Assembly (NCBI GenBank): GCA_963709655.1
Contig: CAVPXF010000004.1
Coordinates: 434,001 to 498,000, forward strand
Source: Roseiarcus sp963709655
Lineage (GTDB): Bacteria > Pseudomonadota > Alphaproteobacteria > Rhizobiales > Beijerinckiaceae
Reading direction: 5' to 3'
DNA: 64,000 bases
The notes below the pieces were generated by a model. That model had not been told where the DNA came from. It saw only the letters and a program-made list of their open reading frames with translations, and made no database searches. A program made the position numbers and the translations under genes. Shown here one piece after another: positions 45,133 through 54,517 of the stretch (position 1 is the stretch's first letter; the number at the start of each line of letters is the position of its first letter).

Positions 45133-45340
45133 ATTCGAGAGGAAATTCGACGCCGGCGAGGATATTTTGGGCGACGTCGACTGGTCGAAGGCGCGGCGTC
45201 CCAATCTTGCGCCGAGGCGCGTCAACGTCGACTTTCCCGCCTGGGGCGTCGAGGCGCTGGACCGCGAAGCCGGCCGCCTCGGCGTGACCCGGCAGGCGCT
45301 GGTCAAGCTCTGGATCGCCGAGCGGCTCGACAAGACCTGA
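45119..45340 (+). CDS. Antitoxin of the second BrnT locus
   Basis: A 73-residue CopG-type protein: SEFERKFDAGEDILGDVDWS, then VNVDFPAWGVEALDREAGRL and GVTRQALVKLWIAERLD. The last segment is a ribbon-helix-helix. Its ATG (45119) lies 14 nt inside the corrected toxin reading frame, so the pair is coupled. Intact, so it could still counter a restored toxin. Confidence 0.8.
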   Translation: MKASEFERKFDAGEDILGDVDWSKARRPNLAPRRVNVDFPAWGVEALDREAGRLGVTRQALVKLWIAERLDKT

Positions 45341-45634
45341 TAGGCGCCGCGGCGCGCCTTCAAATGCGGCAGGGCAAGAGGATTTGGCGTGTCTCCAACC
45401 CTCGAAGGTGTTCGCCGAGCGCCGAGATATTGAGCCGGTAGCCGCCGCCGCGCCGGAGTTTATCGAGGGATCGTCGCCGGCGCCGCGCTCGGCGCTTCGC
45501 CGGTCCGTTCGGCGCCGCCCGGAGCCGACCCGTTGCGGCCATTCAGGATCGGTCCAATGAACCGGCGGTAAGCGCAAGGAAGCGAGCTTTGGCGAAAGGC
45601 GGAGCACGCGGCAGGAGCCGACAACAGCGTTGAC
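45341..45634. other. Gap after the BrnT locus
   Basis: About 290 bp with short open frames but no recognisable gene, repeat or promoter. Confidence 0.35.
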
Positions 45635-45886
45635 GTGCCTCCGAGGGAAGAATATTGCGCGTCATTTCGAAAAATCCGGGAAATGGCTTATCCCGTTCGC
45701 TCTGGCCAGTTGGGGCGCCGGCCTGAAGGTCGCGTCCATGAGCAGCGGCATCCGGAGGTGGGCGTCAACCAGTTTTCGACGCCGACGCCGCCGTTCAACC
45801 GACAGTCGCTTCCCGCACGTTTGGCGCCGGCGCCGGTCGCGCCCGTGGCCGGCGAAGGAAAAAGCCGCCCCTCGCGGGCGGTTTGA
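45635..45886 (+). CDS. Short proline-rich ORF, doubtful
   Basis: An 83-residue frame ending VNQFSTPTPPFNRQSLPARL, APAPVAPVAGEG. Composition resembles a genuine Pro/Ala-rich tail, and a hairpin overlaps its stop. It lacks a ribosome site and no homologue is recognised. It may be the 3' end of a decayed gene or a chance frame. Confidence 0.25.
   Translation: MPPREEYCASFRKIREMAYPVRSGQLGRRPEGRVHEQRHPEVGVNQFSTPTPPFNRQSLPARLAPAPVAPVAGEGKSRPSRAV
45865..45881 (+). terminator. Terminator-like hairpin
   Basis: CCGCCCCTCGCGGGCGG followed by TTT. The stem is short but GC-only. It stands 97 bp before the AAA ATPase start and would insulate it from upstream transcription. Confidence 0.45.
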
Positions 45887-45977
45887 CCGAGGGGCCGAGG
45901 CGGGGCATTTTGCGGCCGCGCCGAGCGTTCCCTTCGAACGTGACGTCACGAGCGGCGGCGCGGGTTTTGAGAGCAGC

Positions 45978-47243
45978 ATGGAACCGGATTACGACGCCCT
46001 GATCTATCAGACCGGGACCGTGTTCACGCCCGGCGCCCCGATCAACGAGCGCGATCTCTTCTCCGGCCGGAAGGATCAGGTCCTCAAGATCATCGACGCG
46101 GTGTCCCAGCGCGGCTGCCATGCGATCCTGTACGGCGAGCGCGGGACGGGCAAGACGTCGCTCTCCAACATGATTTCCGCCTTTCTCGCCAAGCGCCAGG
46201 CCTTCATCGTGTCGCGAACGAACTGCGACATTTCGGACAGCTACGCCTCGCTGTGGACCAAGGCGTTCAAGGACATCGAGGCGGCGAGGCGGCAGCCGAA
46301 CATCGGCTTCGGCGCCGTGCGCAACCCGCTTGCGACCTCGCCGCCGCCGGGCTCCGACCTCAATGCCGAGACGCCCGACGGGGTGCGGCGGACGCTGCAG
46401 GAGCTGTCGAGCGCCGCGTCCCTGATCGTGATCTTCGACGAGTTCGACCGGATCCGGCGCCCCGAGGCGATCACGGCCATGGCCGACACGATCAAGGCGC
46501 TCTCCGATCACGCGGTCAACGCGACGGTCCTGATCATCGGCGTGGCCGACTCCGTCGACGAGCTCATTCGCGAGCACCAGTCGATCGAGCGGGCGCTGGT
46601 GCAGGTCCACATGCCTGCGATGTCGGCCAACGAGATCCGCAGCATCGTCATCGCCGGGTTCGAGCGGCTCAAGCTGGAGATCGACTTCGAGGCGCTCGAG
46701 GACCTGGTCAACTACTCGCAGGGGGTCCCCTATATCACCCATCTCCTGTGCATCTACAGCGTGCGCGCGGCGCTCGAGGAGCGCCGCCTGGAGATCACCC
46801 CCGACCATGTCGAGCGGGGCATGCGCAAGGCGCTCGATCAGTGGCAGCAGTCGATCAAGTCGCTCTATAACGACGCGATCAAGAGCGCGCAGAACTCCAA
46901 TTTTTACAAAGAGGTGCTGCTCGCCTGCGCGCTGGCGGAGGTGGACGGCCAGCGCTACTTCACGCTCTCCGCCATAAAGGCGCCCCTGTCGCTGATCCGC
47001 AACGTCAACTCCGAGCCGGCGCTGTTCGCCCGCGCCCTGCGGCACTTGAGCGAACCTGGGCGCGGCAGCGTCCTGCACCGGGTCGGCGACGGCTTCCGCT
47101 TGCGCTACCGGCTCTTCAACCCGATCCTGAGGCCCTACATCATCATGCGCGGCGTTCGGGATCGGCTGATCGACAAAGCGACGCTGGAGCGCGCGGCGGC
47201 GCTGCCGGCGGAAGAGGAAGACGAAGAGGAACACGTGAACTGA
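45978..47243 (+). CDS. AAA+ ATPase (Orc1/Cdc6-like), function unknown
   Basis: A 421-residue P-loop ATPase. Walker A is in LYGERGTGKTSLSNMISAF, Walker B in LIVIFDEFDRIRRPE. A sensor-1-like strand is VLIIGVADSVDELI, and a helical lid follows (AMSANEIRSIVIAGFERL). The C-terminus contains a winged-helix-like region (GDGFRLRYRLFNPILRPYII) and an acidic tail. This ATPase type occurs in initiator, STAND and defence proteins. No effector gene adjoins it. ATG 45978 is the first plausible start; upstream frame is low complexity. Confidence 0.7.
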   Translation: MEPDYDALIYQTGTVFTPGAPINERDLFSGRKDQVLKIIDAVSQRGCHAILYGERGTGKTSLSNMISAFLAKRQAFIVSRTNCDISDSYASLWTKAFKDIEAARRQPNIGFGAVRNPLATSPPPGSDLNAETPDGVRRTLQELSSAASLIVIFDEFDRIRRPEAITAMADTIKALSDHAVNATVLIIGVADSVDELIREHQSIERALVQVHMPAMSANEIRSIVIAGFERLKLEIDFEALEDLVNYSQGVPYITHLLCIYSVRAALEERRLEITPDHVERGMRKALDQWQQSIKSLYNDAIKSAQNSNFYKEVLLACALAEVDGQRYFTLSAIKAPLSLIRNVNSEPALFARALRHLSEPGRGSVLHRVGDGFRLRYRLFNPILRPYIIMRGVRDRLIDKATLERAAALPAEEEDEEEHVN

Positions 47244-47274
47244 TCGCTGAAGGGCGAACGACGGCCGCGGCCCC

Positions 47275-47405
47275 GGATGGGGTGTGGCCCTCTGCCGGAA
47301 CTTTGGGTCGGATTGCACGACCGACACCCCGAGCCTTCATCGAGCCATCCCTGCTTTCCGCACCCCATCCGGCCCTCCGGGCCACCTTCCCCGCTTCGCG
47401 GAGAA
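47275..47405. repeat. Dispersed palindromic repeat, copy at 47.3 kb
   Basis: GGATGGGGTGTGG, then GGTCGGATTGCACGAC, then GCACCCCATCCGGCCCTCCG and CACCTTCCCCGCTTCGCGG. It is the same modular sequence as in the 324-bp coding repeat (3972 on) and at 56010-56195. Here it is purely intergenic, between two convergent genes. Confidence 0.85.
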
Positions 47406-47426
47406 GGAGTCGCACGACGCTCTTTT

Positions 47427-49922
47427 TTAAGCGACTTCCGATAGATTCGCCTGGCGACGGGTCTCGGCGATGGCGTTGAACTTGGCGCCGAGGTCCGGAT
47501 TGGCCCGCATCAGGCGATCGAAGTCCACCCGGCGCAGCACCAGGAGGCGGCTGTAGGTCTGCGCCTTGACGTCGGCTTGCCTGGGTTCGCCGGTGATGAG
47601 GGCCATCTCGCCGAACACGTCGCCGCTGCCCAGCAGCACGTTGCGGCGGGGCAGCACGACTTCGGCCGCTCCCGAGGCGATGAAGAACGCCGCGTCGCCC
47701 CGGTCGCCCTTGCGCACGATCAATTCGCGCGGCACGACGAAGCGGGGCCTGAGCAGCCTTGCGATGCTGTCGAGATGCTTGTCGTCCAGCCCGGCGAACA
47801 GGTCGAGCCGCGTCATCAGCGTGCGCGAGTCGAGACCGATGTCGAAGCGGGGCAGGGCCTCGGCGTCGCGCGCGACCGCGGCGCCCGCGAGGAGGTCGCG
47901 ATAGACCTCGACGGCGATCAGCCCCTCTTCGTAGAGCGACTTGTACCGCCCGAGTTCGCGTCTGAGCGCCGTCTGCCGCAAGAAGCGCGCCTCGAGCGCG
48001 GCGGCGTACTCGGGATAGGTGCGCCGCAGCGCATCGACGCCGATCTTGATCCGGTCGAGACGGTCGGTCAGCATCCGGTCGACCAGGGCCTCGACGCGGT
48101 CGCTGAAGATCGCCCGCGAGCGCTTGGCCATCTCGCTGTTGAGCTCCTGGATGACCAGCCGCATCGTCAGGAGCCACTCGAACCGCTCGCCGAGCCGCTC
48201 GGCCAGAAAGCGGCGAATGCCGAGGCGTCGATGCAGGAGATAGGCGACGCGAAACCCGATCGGGAAGACGAGCCCTGCCTCCCAGGCGCGCTTGTAGCCG
48301 AGCCGCCCGTCGGCGCGCGCGCCTTCGACCATGGCGTCGGCGCTGCGCATCAGCGCCTGCACGACGGCCGGCGAGGCGGTCCGGGCGGCGAGCGTCTGCA
48401 TCACCAGGGCCCGCTCCTGGTTGCCGAGCGCGACCAAGGACACCGTGATCCGCTCGTGCTCGGTCAGCCCGATTCCGCCCACCGCCCGGCGTTCGGCGGC
48501 CTGCCTCATCCACACTTCATAGGGGGCAAGCGCGGCGGCGGTGGCCTCCTTCTCGAACGTGTGGTCCTCGGCGGCCTTCCGGATCAGCGCGACGGCGTCG
48601 GCGTAGGAGACTTCGAGCACCCGGTCGCGCAGCACCTGGTCGGTCGGCGACAGGCGGTCCAATCGGAAGGCGCGGATGACGAGGCGCAGCGTGCTGCCGT
48701 TGACCAAGAGGGTGAAGAACACGAGGCCGGTCGCCAGAACCGCCACGAACTCCCGGACCGAGGCGGAGACGCCGGGAGTCTCGGTCACGGAAAGGGCGAG
48801 CACCAGCGTCAGCGCTCCGCGCAGGCCGCCCCAGGCGATGGCGATCTTGTAGGCCGTGCTGATCGGCTTCATCAGCCGGGCGAGGCTCAAGAGCGGCAGG
48901 AGGAGGAACAGCACCGCCAGGCGAGAGACGAAGGCGGCGACGACGAGCGCGACGAGCAGGATAAAGTCGCGCAGGCCGAGGTTGACCAGCAGTTTCGGCA
49001 CCATGATGGAGGCGAGCAGGAACACCAGCGAATGCGCCCAGAACGCCACCTGCCGCCAAACGCCTTCGAGGAACGACCAGTTGACCGGGTCGATGCGCGT
49101 GCGCCCCAGCGCGCTGACCGTCATGCCCGCAGTGAGCGTCGCGACCACGCCCGAGACGTGGAACACCTGGTCGGCGACGATGTAGGCGAGATAGGCGAGC
49201 GCCAGGGTCAGCGTCGCTTCGGCGAGCGGATTGTCGCGGGTCCAGCCGACCAGGGTCAGCATCAGGCGCCCGGCGACGACGCCGAAGACCCCGCCGCCGA
49301 TGAAGGAGACGAAAAACGCGATCGCGCCGTCGCCCAGATGCGGCTCGGTCCCGTTGACGATGATGCCGAGAAGGACGGTATAGGCCACGATCGCCGACGC
49401 GTCGTTGAGCAGCGATTCGCCCTCGACGAGGCGGGTGAGCCGGGCCGGCGCCCCGACGTCGCGGAAAATGGCGATCACCGCCGCCGGATCGGTGGTCGAG
49501 ACTACCGCGCCGAGCAGCAGGCAGACGACCAGCGGCTGCCCGGAGATCGGCCACAGCGCGAGGCCCACGATCGCGGCGGCGACCAGCGTCGCGATCACCG
49601 CGAGGACCAGGATCGGCGCCGCGTCGTCGAGAACGCGCCGGACGTCGGTCGTCATCGCCGCCTCGAAAATCAGGAGCGGCAGGAAGACGTAGATGAACAC
49701 CTCCGATCCGATCGGCAGGTCGGCGAACAGCTGCGCCACCTCGGCGGTCCTGCTCGGAAAGATGTTCGTGGGTCAGTAGGGTCGAGACGCGCCGATCGCC
49801 ACGCCGATCGCGGCGAGCAGAACGACCGGAGCGAGCCGCAGCCGCTCGGCGACCGGCTGGCTCAGCGCCACCAGGATGAGCAACGCCGCAAAGACGGCGA
49901 GAACGGGGATAATGTCCTGCAA
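47427..49922 (-). CDS. Na+/H+ (CPA1) antiporter with C-terminal cyclic-nucleotide domain, in-frame stop
   Basis: An 831-codon frame from TTG 49922 (AGGAG upstream). TM helices 1-2 read VLAVFAALLILVALSQPVAE and APVVLLAAIGVAIGASRPY. A TGA at 49773-49775 interrupts, and the same frame continues TNIFPSRTAEVAQLFADLP with all other antiporter helices. These include STTDPAAVIAIFRDVG and LLNDASAIVAYTVLL, which hold the transport residues. The C-terminus carries a cNMP-binding fold (VRKGDRGDAAFFIASGAAEV, GDVFGEMALITGEPRQADV). GTG 49739 could restart translation but would lose the first helices. Nonsense mutation or base error. Confidence 0.85.
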
Positions 49923-50096
49923 GGGGCTCCTGCGTCGCGATTGGGCGCCCCCACCGCGAGGACGCGGCGCGCACTGTCGTGGCGACGCCTGCGGCTTGTC
50001 AACGGGGCGAAGCGGGCCCGAGCGGTCGTCATTGCCAGACGATGTGCGCCGTCGTATCGCTGGCGCCGCCGCGGATGGGCGACAGCGAGGCTCGCC

Positions 50097-50699
50097 ATGG
50101 ACCCGTTGATCGAAGGCTACCGGAGATTCCGCGCCGAGACGTGGCCTGCGGAGCGGGCGCGCTACGAGGCGCTCGCCCATTGGGGGCAGAGCCCCGAGGC
50201 GATGGTGATCGCCTGCTCGGATTCGCGCGTCGATCCGCAGACGATCTTCGCCGCCGTGCCGGGCGAGCTCTTCGTGGTGCGCAACGTCGCGGCGCTCGTG
50301 CCGCCCTACGAGCCGGACGCCGGCTACCACGGCACCAGCGCCGCGCTCGAATTCGCCGTCAAGGTCCTAAAGGTTTCCCGGCTCGTCGTCCTCGGCCACG
50401 GCCAGTGCGGCGGCGTGCGGGCGCTGGTGTACGGGCCACCGCCGCAGGCCCGCGACTTCATCGCCTCCTGGGTCGAGATCGGCCGCCCGGCGGTCGACGC
50501 GGCGGGGGAGGTCGAGGCAGGCCGGCTTTCCCGGATCGAGGCCGAGGTCGTCCGCCTGTCGCTCGCCCATCTGATGACCTTCCCCTGGATCGCCGAGCCG
50601 GTCGTGGAAGGCCGCCTCGCGCTGCAGGGCTACCTGTTCGACGTCCACACCGGAGTCCTGACGAGCGTCCGCAAGGAGACGCTGGCGCAGGTCGAGTGA
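50097..50699 (+). CDS. Beta-carbonic anhydrase
   Basis: A 200-residue beta-class carbonic anhydrase. Zinc ligands are in VIACSDSRVDPQ (Cys plus the Asp-Arg dyad) and VVLGHGQCGGVRAL (His, Cys). It hydrates CO2 reversibly, supplying bicarbonate for carboxylations. It is divergent from the antiporter gene, which fits a shared pH/bicarbonate role, though that is inference. ATG 50097 is the only sensible start. Confidence 0.93.
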   Translation: MDPLIEGYRRFRAETWPAERARYEALAHWGQSPEAMVIACSDSRVDPQTIFAAVPGELFVVRNVAALVPPYEPDAGYHGTSAALEFAVKVLKVSRLVVLGHGQCGGVRALVYGPPPQARDFIASWVEIGRPAVDAAGEVEAGRLSRIEAEVVRLSLAHLMTFPWIAEPVVEGRLALQGYLFDVHTGVLTSVRKETLAQVE

Positions 50700-50783
50700 A
50701 GGGCGCAGCGGACGGCTCGGGGCCGTCCCGGCTGGCGGCGACATTTCCCTTTACGCGGGCGCCCGGCGGGGCGATATCGCGGG

Positions 50784-51467
50784 TTGCAGATGGAAAGCGT
50801 GGAGAGAGGGATGCGGGAAGGAGCGAGCGTCGCGGCTGCGGAGCGCCGCTTCGACGCGGCCTTCCAGGCGGAATTTGCCGACCTCGTCGCCTGGCGGCGC
50901 GACGTGCGTCGGTTCCGCACGGACGCGATCGCGGAAGAGACGCTCGAGATCCTGTTCCGCCTCGCCGAGCTTTCGCCATCGGTCGGAAACTGCCAGCCGA
51001 CCCGCTTCGTCCGGGTCGACGACCAGGCCCGGCGCGCCGCGGTGCGGGCGAATTTCGAGGCCGCCAACCGGGAGGCGCTCGGCGCCTATCGGGGCGAGCG
51101 GGCCGAGCTCTACGCCCGGCTCAAGCTTGCGGGCCTCAGCGAGGCGCCGATCCATCTCGCCGTCTTCTGCGACGAGGAGACCGCCGAGGGTCATGGCCTT
51201 GGCGCGCGCACCATGCCGGAGACGCGCCGCTATTCCGCCGTCTGCGCGCTCCACACGTTCTGGCTCGCCGCCCGCGCCTACGGGCTCGGGGTCGGCTGGG
51301 TGTCGATCCTCGATCCCGCCCGCCTCGCCGAGACGCTCGACGTCCCGGGGGCGTGGAGCTTCGTCGGCTATCTCTGCGTCGGCTGGCCCGAGGAGGAGCA
51401 CCGGACGCCGGAGCTGGAGCGGACGGGCTGGCAGGCGCGCACGGTCCATCCGGTTCTGAGGCGCTAG
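50784..51467 (+). CDS. bluB: 5,6-dimethylbenzimidazole synthase BluB
   Basis: A 227-residue flavin-dependent nitroreductase-fold protein that fragments FMN to DMB, the lower ligand of cobalamin. Matching segments are RRDVRRFRTDAIAEETLEIL, LAELSPSVGNCQPTRFVRVD, ALHTFWLAARAYGLGVGWVS and FVGYLCVGWPEEE. No other cob genes are nearby. Starts at 50784 and 50790 are both possible. Length is normal for BluB. Confidence 0.9.
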   Translation: MQMESVERGMREGASVAAAERRFDAAFQAEFADLVAWRRDVRRFRTDAIAEETLEILFRLAELSPSVGNCQPTRFVRVDDQARRAAVRANFEAANREALGAYRGERAELYARLKLAGLSEAPIHLAVFCDEETAEGHGLGARTMPETRRYSAVCALHTFWLAARAYGLGVGWVSILDPARLAETLDVPGAWSFVGYLCVGWPEEEHRTPELERTGWQARTVHPVLRR

Positions 51468-51524
51468 GCGCCTGCGGCGCCAGCGCGGCTTGGCGGCCGC
51501 GGGCCGCCGTCGTAGTTTGGCCGC

Positions 51525-52343
51525 ATGAGCGAGGTGATCCCGATCGTCGAGGCGCCGACCCGCCTGACCGCCCGCGCCCTGATCGTGGGCGAGCGGATCG
51601 ACACGGCCGGGCTCGAGCGGCCCGACACGATCTCGCTGCTGCCGCTCGCCTTTCGCGTCGGCGCGCACGGCATCGTGGCCCTCTTCCGCTTCGGGGTCGC
51701 GGTCATGGTCGGGCTGACGCCGCTCGAGGAGGAGGACACGCTCGCCAGGCTCGCCTCGCGCGTCAGCGGCGAGCGGGCGAAGGGCGACGACGAGACGGCC
51801 TTGCTCGAGATCACGCCGGTCGGCGACGAGCAGAAGTCGTCCGGCGGCCCGATCCAGATCAAGGACCTGTCGCCGCAGCGGTTTCTCGTGGTCGCCGACG
51901 CGCTGGCGAAGTCGGTGGCGCTGGCGCGCGACGAGCGCGAGGTCAACAAGGTGTTCGACGTCATCGAGCCCTTCGCCGCCCAGCTCGCCGCGACCGGCTC
52001 GACGCCGTTCCGCCGCCGCGCCATGCTGCGCCTGATCGGCCAGGCGCTGCTCGTCCAGCACCGCGTTTCCGGCCGCGTCGCCGTCGAGGAGAAGCCCGAC
52101 GTGCTGTGGGACCGGCCCGACCTCGAGCGCCTCTATGCGCGGCTCGAGGACGAGTACGAGCTCTCGGAGCGCGCCGGCGTCCTGAAGCGCAAGCTCGACG
52201 TGATCGTCGAGACGGCGCATGCGCTGACCGACATCATCGACGCCGACCGGGCGACCCGGCTCGAATGGGCGATCATCCTCCTGATCGTCGCCGAGTTGAT
52301 CGCGGCCGTGGTGCAGATCTGGCTCGCGACGGGGGGGCGTTGA
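51525..52343 (+). CDS. RMD1/YagE-family (DUF155) membrane-anchored protein
   Basis: A 272-residue protein with the DUF155 core (AHGIVALFRFGVAVMVGLTP, IKDLSPQRFLVVADALAKSV, DRPDLERLYARLEDEYELSE) and a C-terminal TM anchor (WAIILLIVAELIAAVVQIWL). Yeast relatives act in mitochondrial translation and sporulation; the bacterial role is unknown. It stands 57 bp after bluB and may be co-transcribed. Confidence 0.85.
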   Translation: MSEVIPIVEAPTRLTARALIVGERIDTAGLERPDTISLLPLAFRVGAHGIVALFRFGVAVMVGLTPLEEEDTLARLASRVSGERAKGDDETALLEITPVGDEQKSSGGPIQIKDLSPQRFLVVADALAKSVALARDEREVNKVFDVIEPFAAQLAATGSTPFRRRAMLRLIGQALLVQHRVSGRVAVEEKPDVLWDRPDLERLYARLEDEYELSERAGVLKRKLDVIVETAHALTDIIDADRATRLEWAIILLIVAELIAAVVQIWLATGGR

Positions 52344-52364
52344 CGCCGCGCAGCTGCAGCGACG

Positions 52365-52785
52365 TCATTCGACCCAGGGGTTGACCGTCGTCACCCCCGC
52401 CGCCCGGAAAGGCGCTTCGTCCCGGGTCGCGACCGATAGCCGGTTGGCCGCCGCGATCGCCGCGATCTGACCGTCGGGGACGGAGATGGCGAGGCCCCGC
52501 GCTCGAGCGCCGCTCATGATCGAGGCGTAGGCCCGCGCCGCCGCAAGGTCGAAGGACATGATGCGGCCGGCAAAAAGACGCTTGCACTTCGGTCTCGAAC
52601 GCCTCGGCGAGCCGGACGCGCCGCCGGCCCGCCGGCAGCGCCGCCACGCCGAACAGGATTTCCGCGATGCTGATGGTCGCGATGAACAGGGTTTCGGCCG
52701 ACTGGCGGTCGAGCCACGCGGCCACCCGGAAGTCGCCTTGGGCCTTCATCGGCTCCGAAACGACATTCGTATCGACCAGGATCAT
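52365..52785 (-). pseudogene. PIN-domain toxin (FitB/VapC), one-base frameshift
   Basis: Frame 1 reads MILVDTNVVSEPMKAQGDFR and LFIATISIAEILFGVAALPA, with the first Asp and the Glu. After a one-base shift near 52570 frame 2 gives LFAGRIMSFDLAAARAYASI and SVPDGQIAAIAAANRLSVAT, with the last Asp residues, ending NPWVE. Together they make a normal 140-residue FitB. It overlaps its antitoxin. In the sequence as given the toxin is dead. Confidence 0.85.
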
Positions 52786-53012
52786 TCGAAGTCGATCGGC
52801 TCGGGGGGCGTTCGATCGCGTTCGATTTCGAGCTCGACGCCGCGAAAGCGGCGCCCGAGCCGCGCCAGCGCCGAGCCGATCCCGGGCTTCGGCGAAGCCG
52901 CGACCGCGTCGTCGAGGATAGCCCGGATTTCGGCCTCGGTCGACCGACCGTGGCGCCGCGCGCGCGCCTTCAGAGCACGGTGGGTTTCGGCAGAAATCTG
53001 GCGCACGGTCAC
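52782..53012 (-). CDS. FitA-type antitoxin
   Basis: A 76-residue Arc/MetJ-like protein. The RHH part is VTVRQISAETHRALKARARR, HGRSTEAEIRAILDDAV; the C-terminal toxin-binding tail follows. GTG 53012 is taken as start; the frame extends left to about 53065. A TGATATC-N14-GATATCA palindrome upstream is the likely operator. The stop overlaps the toxin ATG. Confidence 0.8.
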   Translation of the reverse strand: MTVRQISAETHRALKARARRHGRSTEAEIRAILDDAVAASPKPGIGSALARLGRRFRGVELEIERDRTPPEPIDFE

Positions 53013-53036
53013 GGCGGGGATGGGACACCTGTTGGT

Positions 53037-53064
53037 TGATATCGACTTGGTCAGATTGATATCA
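53037..53064. promoter_or_regulatory. Palindromic operator candidate of the fitAB-like operon
   Basis: TGATATC (53037-53043) and GATATCA (53058-53064) are perfect inverted halves 14 bp apart, just upstream of the antitoxin start. FitA-type proteins bind such inverted repeats as tetramers. Confidence 0.6.
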
Positions 53065-53258
53065 TGACGCGGCTGTTCGGAGCAAGTCTTTTGCGGCAGG
53101 GCGCGCCAGTCGCGGGATTGGCGCGCAGCGTCGGTGCGGGAGGGCCGTCGCTGTCCCCGCCGCTGCAAAGGCGGGCGAGGCAGACGCGGCGTCAGCGCAG
53201 CCATTGATGTTCGCCTCAGTTGGGTCCATATTTTGTCTCAACTGATAAGGAGCAAGCG

Positions 53259-53689
53259 ATGTTCGCCTCGAACGAGGTCGCCTGGTCCTGGGGCTTCCGG
53301 CCGACGCCCTTGGGACGCTGTCCCCGATCAAGCTCATTGAACGCATCGAGCACGGGCTGCCGATCCGGTCGGTCGACAAAATTGCGCGCCTGCTTGCGCC
53401 TGACGATACGCAGTTCAAATACCGCCTGATCCCGAAGGCGACGCTCGAACGCAGAAAGACGACAAGCAAGCTGTCGCCGGAGGAGGGCGCGCGAGTGGCG
53501 CGTCTCGCAAACGTCTGGAATGTCGCCCGCGACGTTTGGGGCAGCGATGGCGAGGCGCGCGATTTCCTGTTTCGCCCGCATCCTATGGCGGAGGACAGGC
53601 TACCGATCGATCTTGCGATTCAGAGCGAGTTCGGCGCCGAATTGATCGTCGACATCCTCGGCGGTCTCAAGTACGGCTCGGCGGCGTGA
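53259..53689 (+). pseudogene. Xre/MbcA/ParS-type antitoxin (DUF2384), one-base frameshift
   Basis: ATG 53259 (after AAGGAG) opens MFASNEVA. One base is missing near 53283, after which the other frame reads VLGLPADALGTLSPIKLIER, IEHGLPIRSVDKIARLLAPD, ending ELIVDILGGLKYGSAA. The final ILGGLKYG is the family's antitoxin tail that plugs the RES toxin. As given, the N-terminus is out of frame. The stop overlaps the toxin GTG. Confidence 0.8.
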
Positions 53690-54174
53690 ACGCTCAGGTC
53701 CTCGATAGAGGACTGACCGCGTACCGAATCGGCGATCCCTTCGGCGCCCATCCTATTTTTGACGCGACAGGTTCGGTTCTCGCTCCCGGGCGCTGGAACA
53801 CGCCAGGAAGTCCGATGATCTACGCGAGCGAGCGCTTTTCGACCGCGATGCTGGAGAAGCTGGCGCGTGGCAGCGGCCGTCTCCCGCCCAATCAGCATGA
53901 TGTCCAGATGGCAATTCCGCGCGGACTCACGTACGAGGTCTTCTCGCCGCCCAGCTTGCCCGGCTGGGACAGCATGCCGACCACCGTGAGTCGCGCATTC
54001 GGGGAGGGATGCTGTGTCGAAAGGCGCAGCCTGATCCTGATCGTTCCCAGCGTCGTCGCGCAACTCGACAACTATATTCTCATCAACCCGGCGCACCCGG
54101 AATTCCACGCCATCGAGGCCAGCTTGCACCAGCCCGTGTTCTGGGACCGTAGGTTGTTCGGGTCGTCGGCGTAA
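53686..54174 (+). CDS. RES-domain toxin
   Basis: A 162-residue RES protein: LTAYRIGDPFGAHPIFDATG, then LAPGRWNTPGSPMIYASERF, STAMLEKLARG, ending NPAHPEFHAIE. The Arg, the GRWN and the Glu match the active-site signature. Characterised RES toxins degrade NAD+. The GTG start overlaps the antitoxin stop, as is usual for RES-Xre pairs. Intact while its antitoxin is broken, a combination that should be lethal if both are real. Confidence 0.88.
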   Translation: MNAQVLDRGLTAYRIGDPFGAHPIFDATGSVLAPGRWNTPGSPMIYASERFSTAMLEKLARGSGRLPPNQHDVQMAIPRGLTYEVFSPPSLPGWDSMPTTVSRAFGEGCCVERRSLILIVPSVVAQLDNYILINPAHPEFHAIEASLHQPVFWDRRLFGSSA

Positions 54175-54280
54175 GGAGGCGGAAAGGGACGCCCTGGCTC
54201 GGCTGTGTCGGCGTTTCTTTCCCGTTCCTGCGGTCGAGTGGTAGAGTGCAGACCAGCAAGGGGCCGAGCCCGAGGACAGG

Positions 54281-54517
54281 ATGAGCAAGCCGATAATCTT
54301 CACGGCGTCTGCGGTTTGGGATCCGGAAGCGGGCGTGTGGAGCGGGCATTGCGACGATATTCCTGCCGCCGCGGACGCGCCGACGCTCGATGAATTGCTC
54401 GACAAGATCTCGCGAATGGCTGTCGACGTCGTGCCGGACAATCATCCCGGCGTGGCCCCCGAGTCCATCTTCATTCAGGTGATGGCGATGCGCGAAGCGG
54501 TTCCCGCGGCCGCATGA
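54281..54517 (+). CDS. HicB-like/DUF1902 antitoxin
   Basis: A 78-residue protein with the HicB-type partial RNase-H fold: FTASAVWDPEAGVWSGHCDD, then PTLDELLDKISRMAVDVVPD. Such proteins neutralise HicA-type mRNA interferases. The next, tiny frame starts directly after it and is HicA-like, so the pair order is antitoxin-toxin. Confidence 0.75.
   Translation: MSKPIIFTASAVWDPEAGVWSGHCDDIPAAADAPTLDELLDKISRMAVDVVPDNHPGVAPESIFIQVMAMREAVPAAA

Noticed and set aside
47577..50096. Very long plus-strand ORF running into the carbonic anhydrase gene
   Set aside because: Up to 50096 it is antisense to the antiporter, with the arginine- and histidine-rich composition of a shadow frame. Only the part from ATG 50097 is a real protein.
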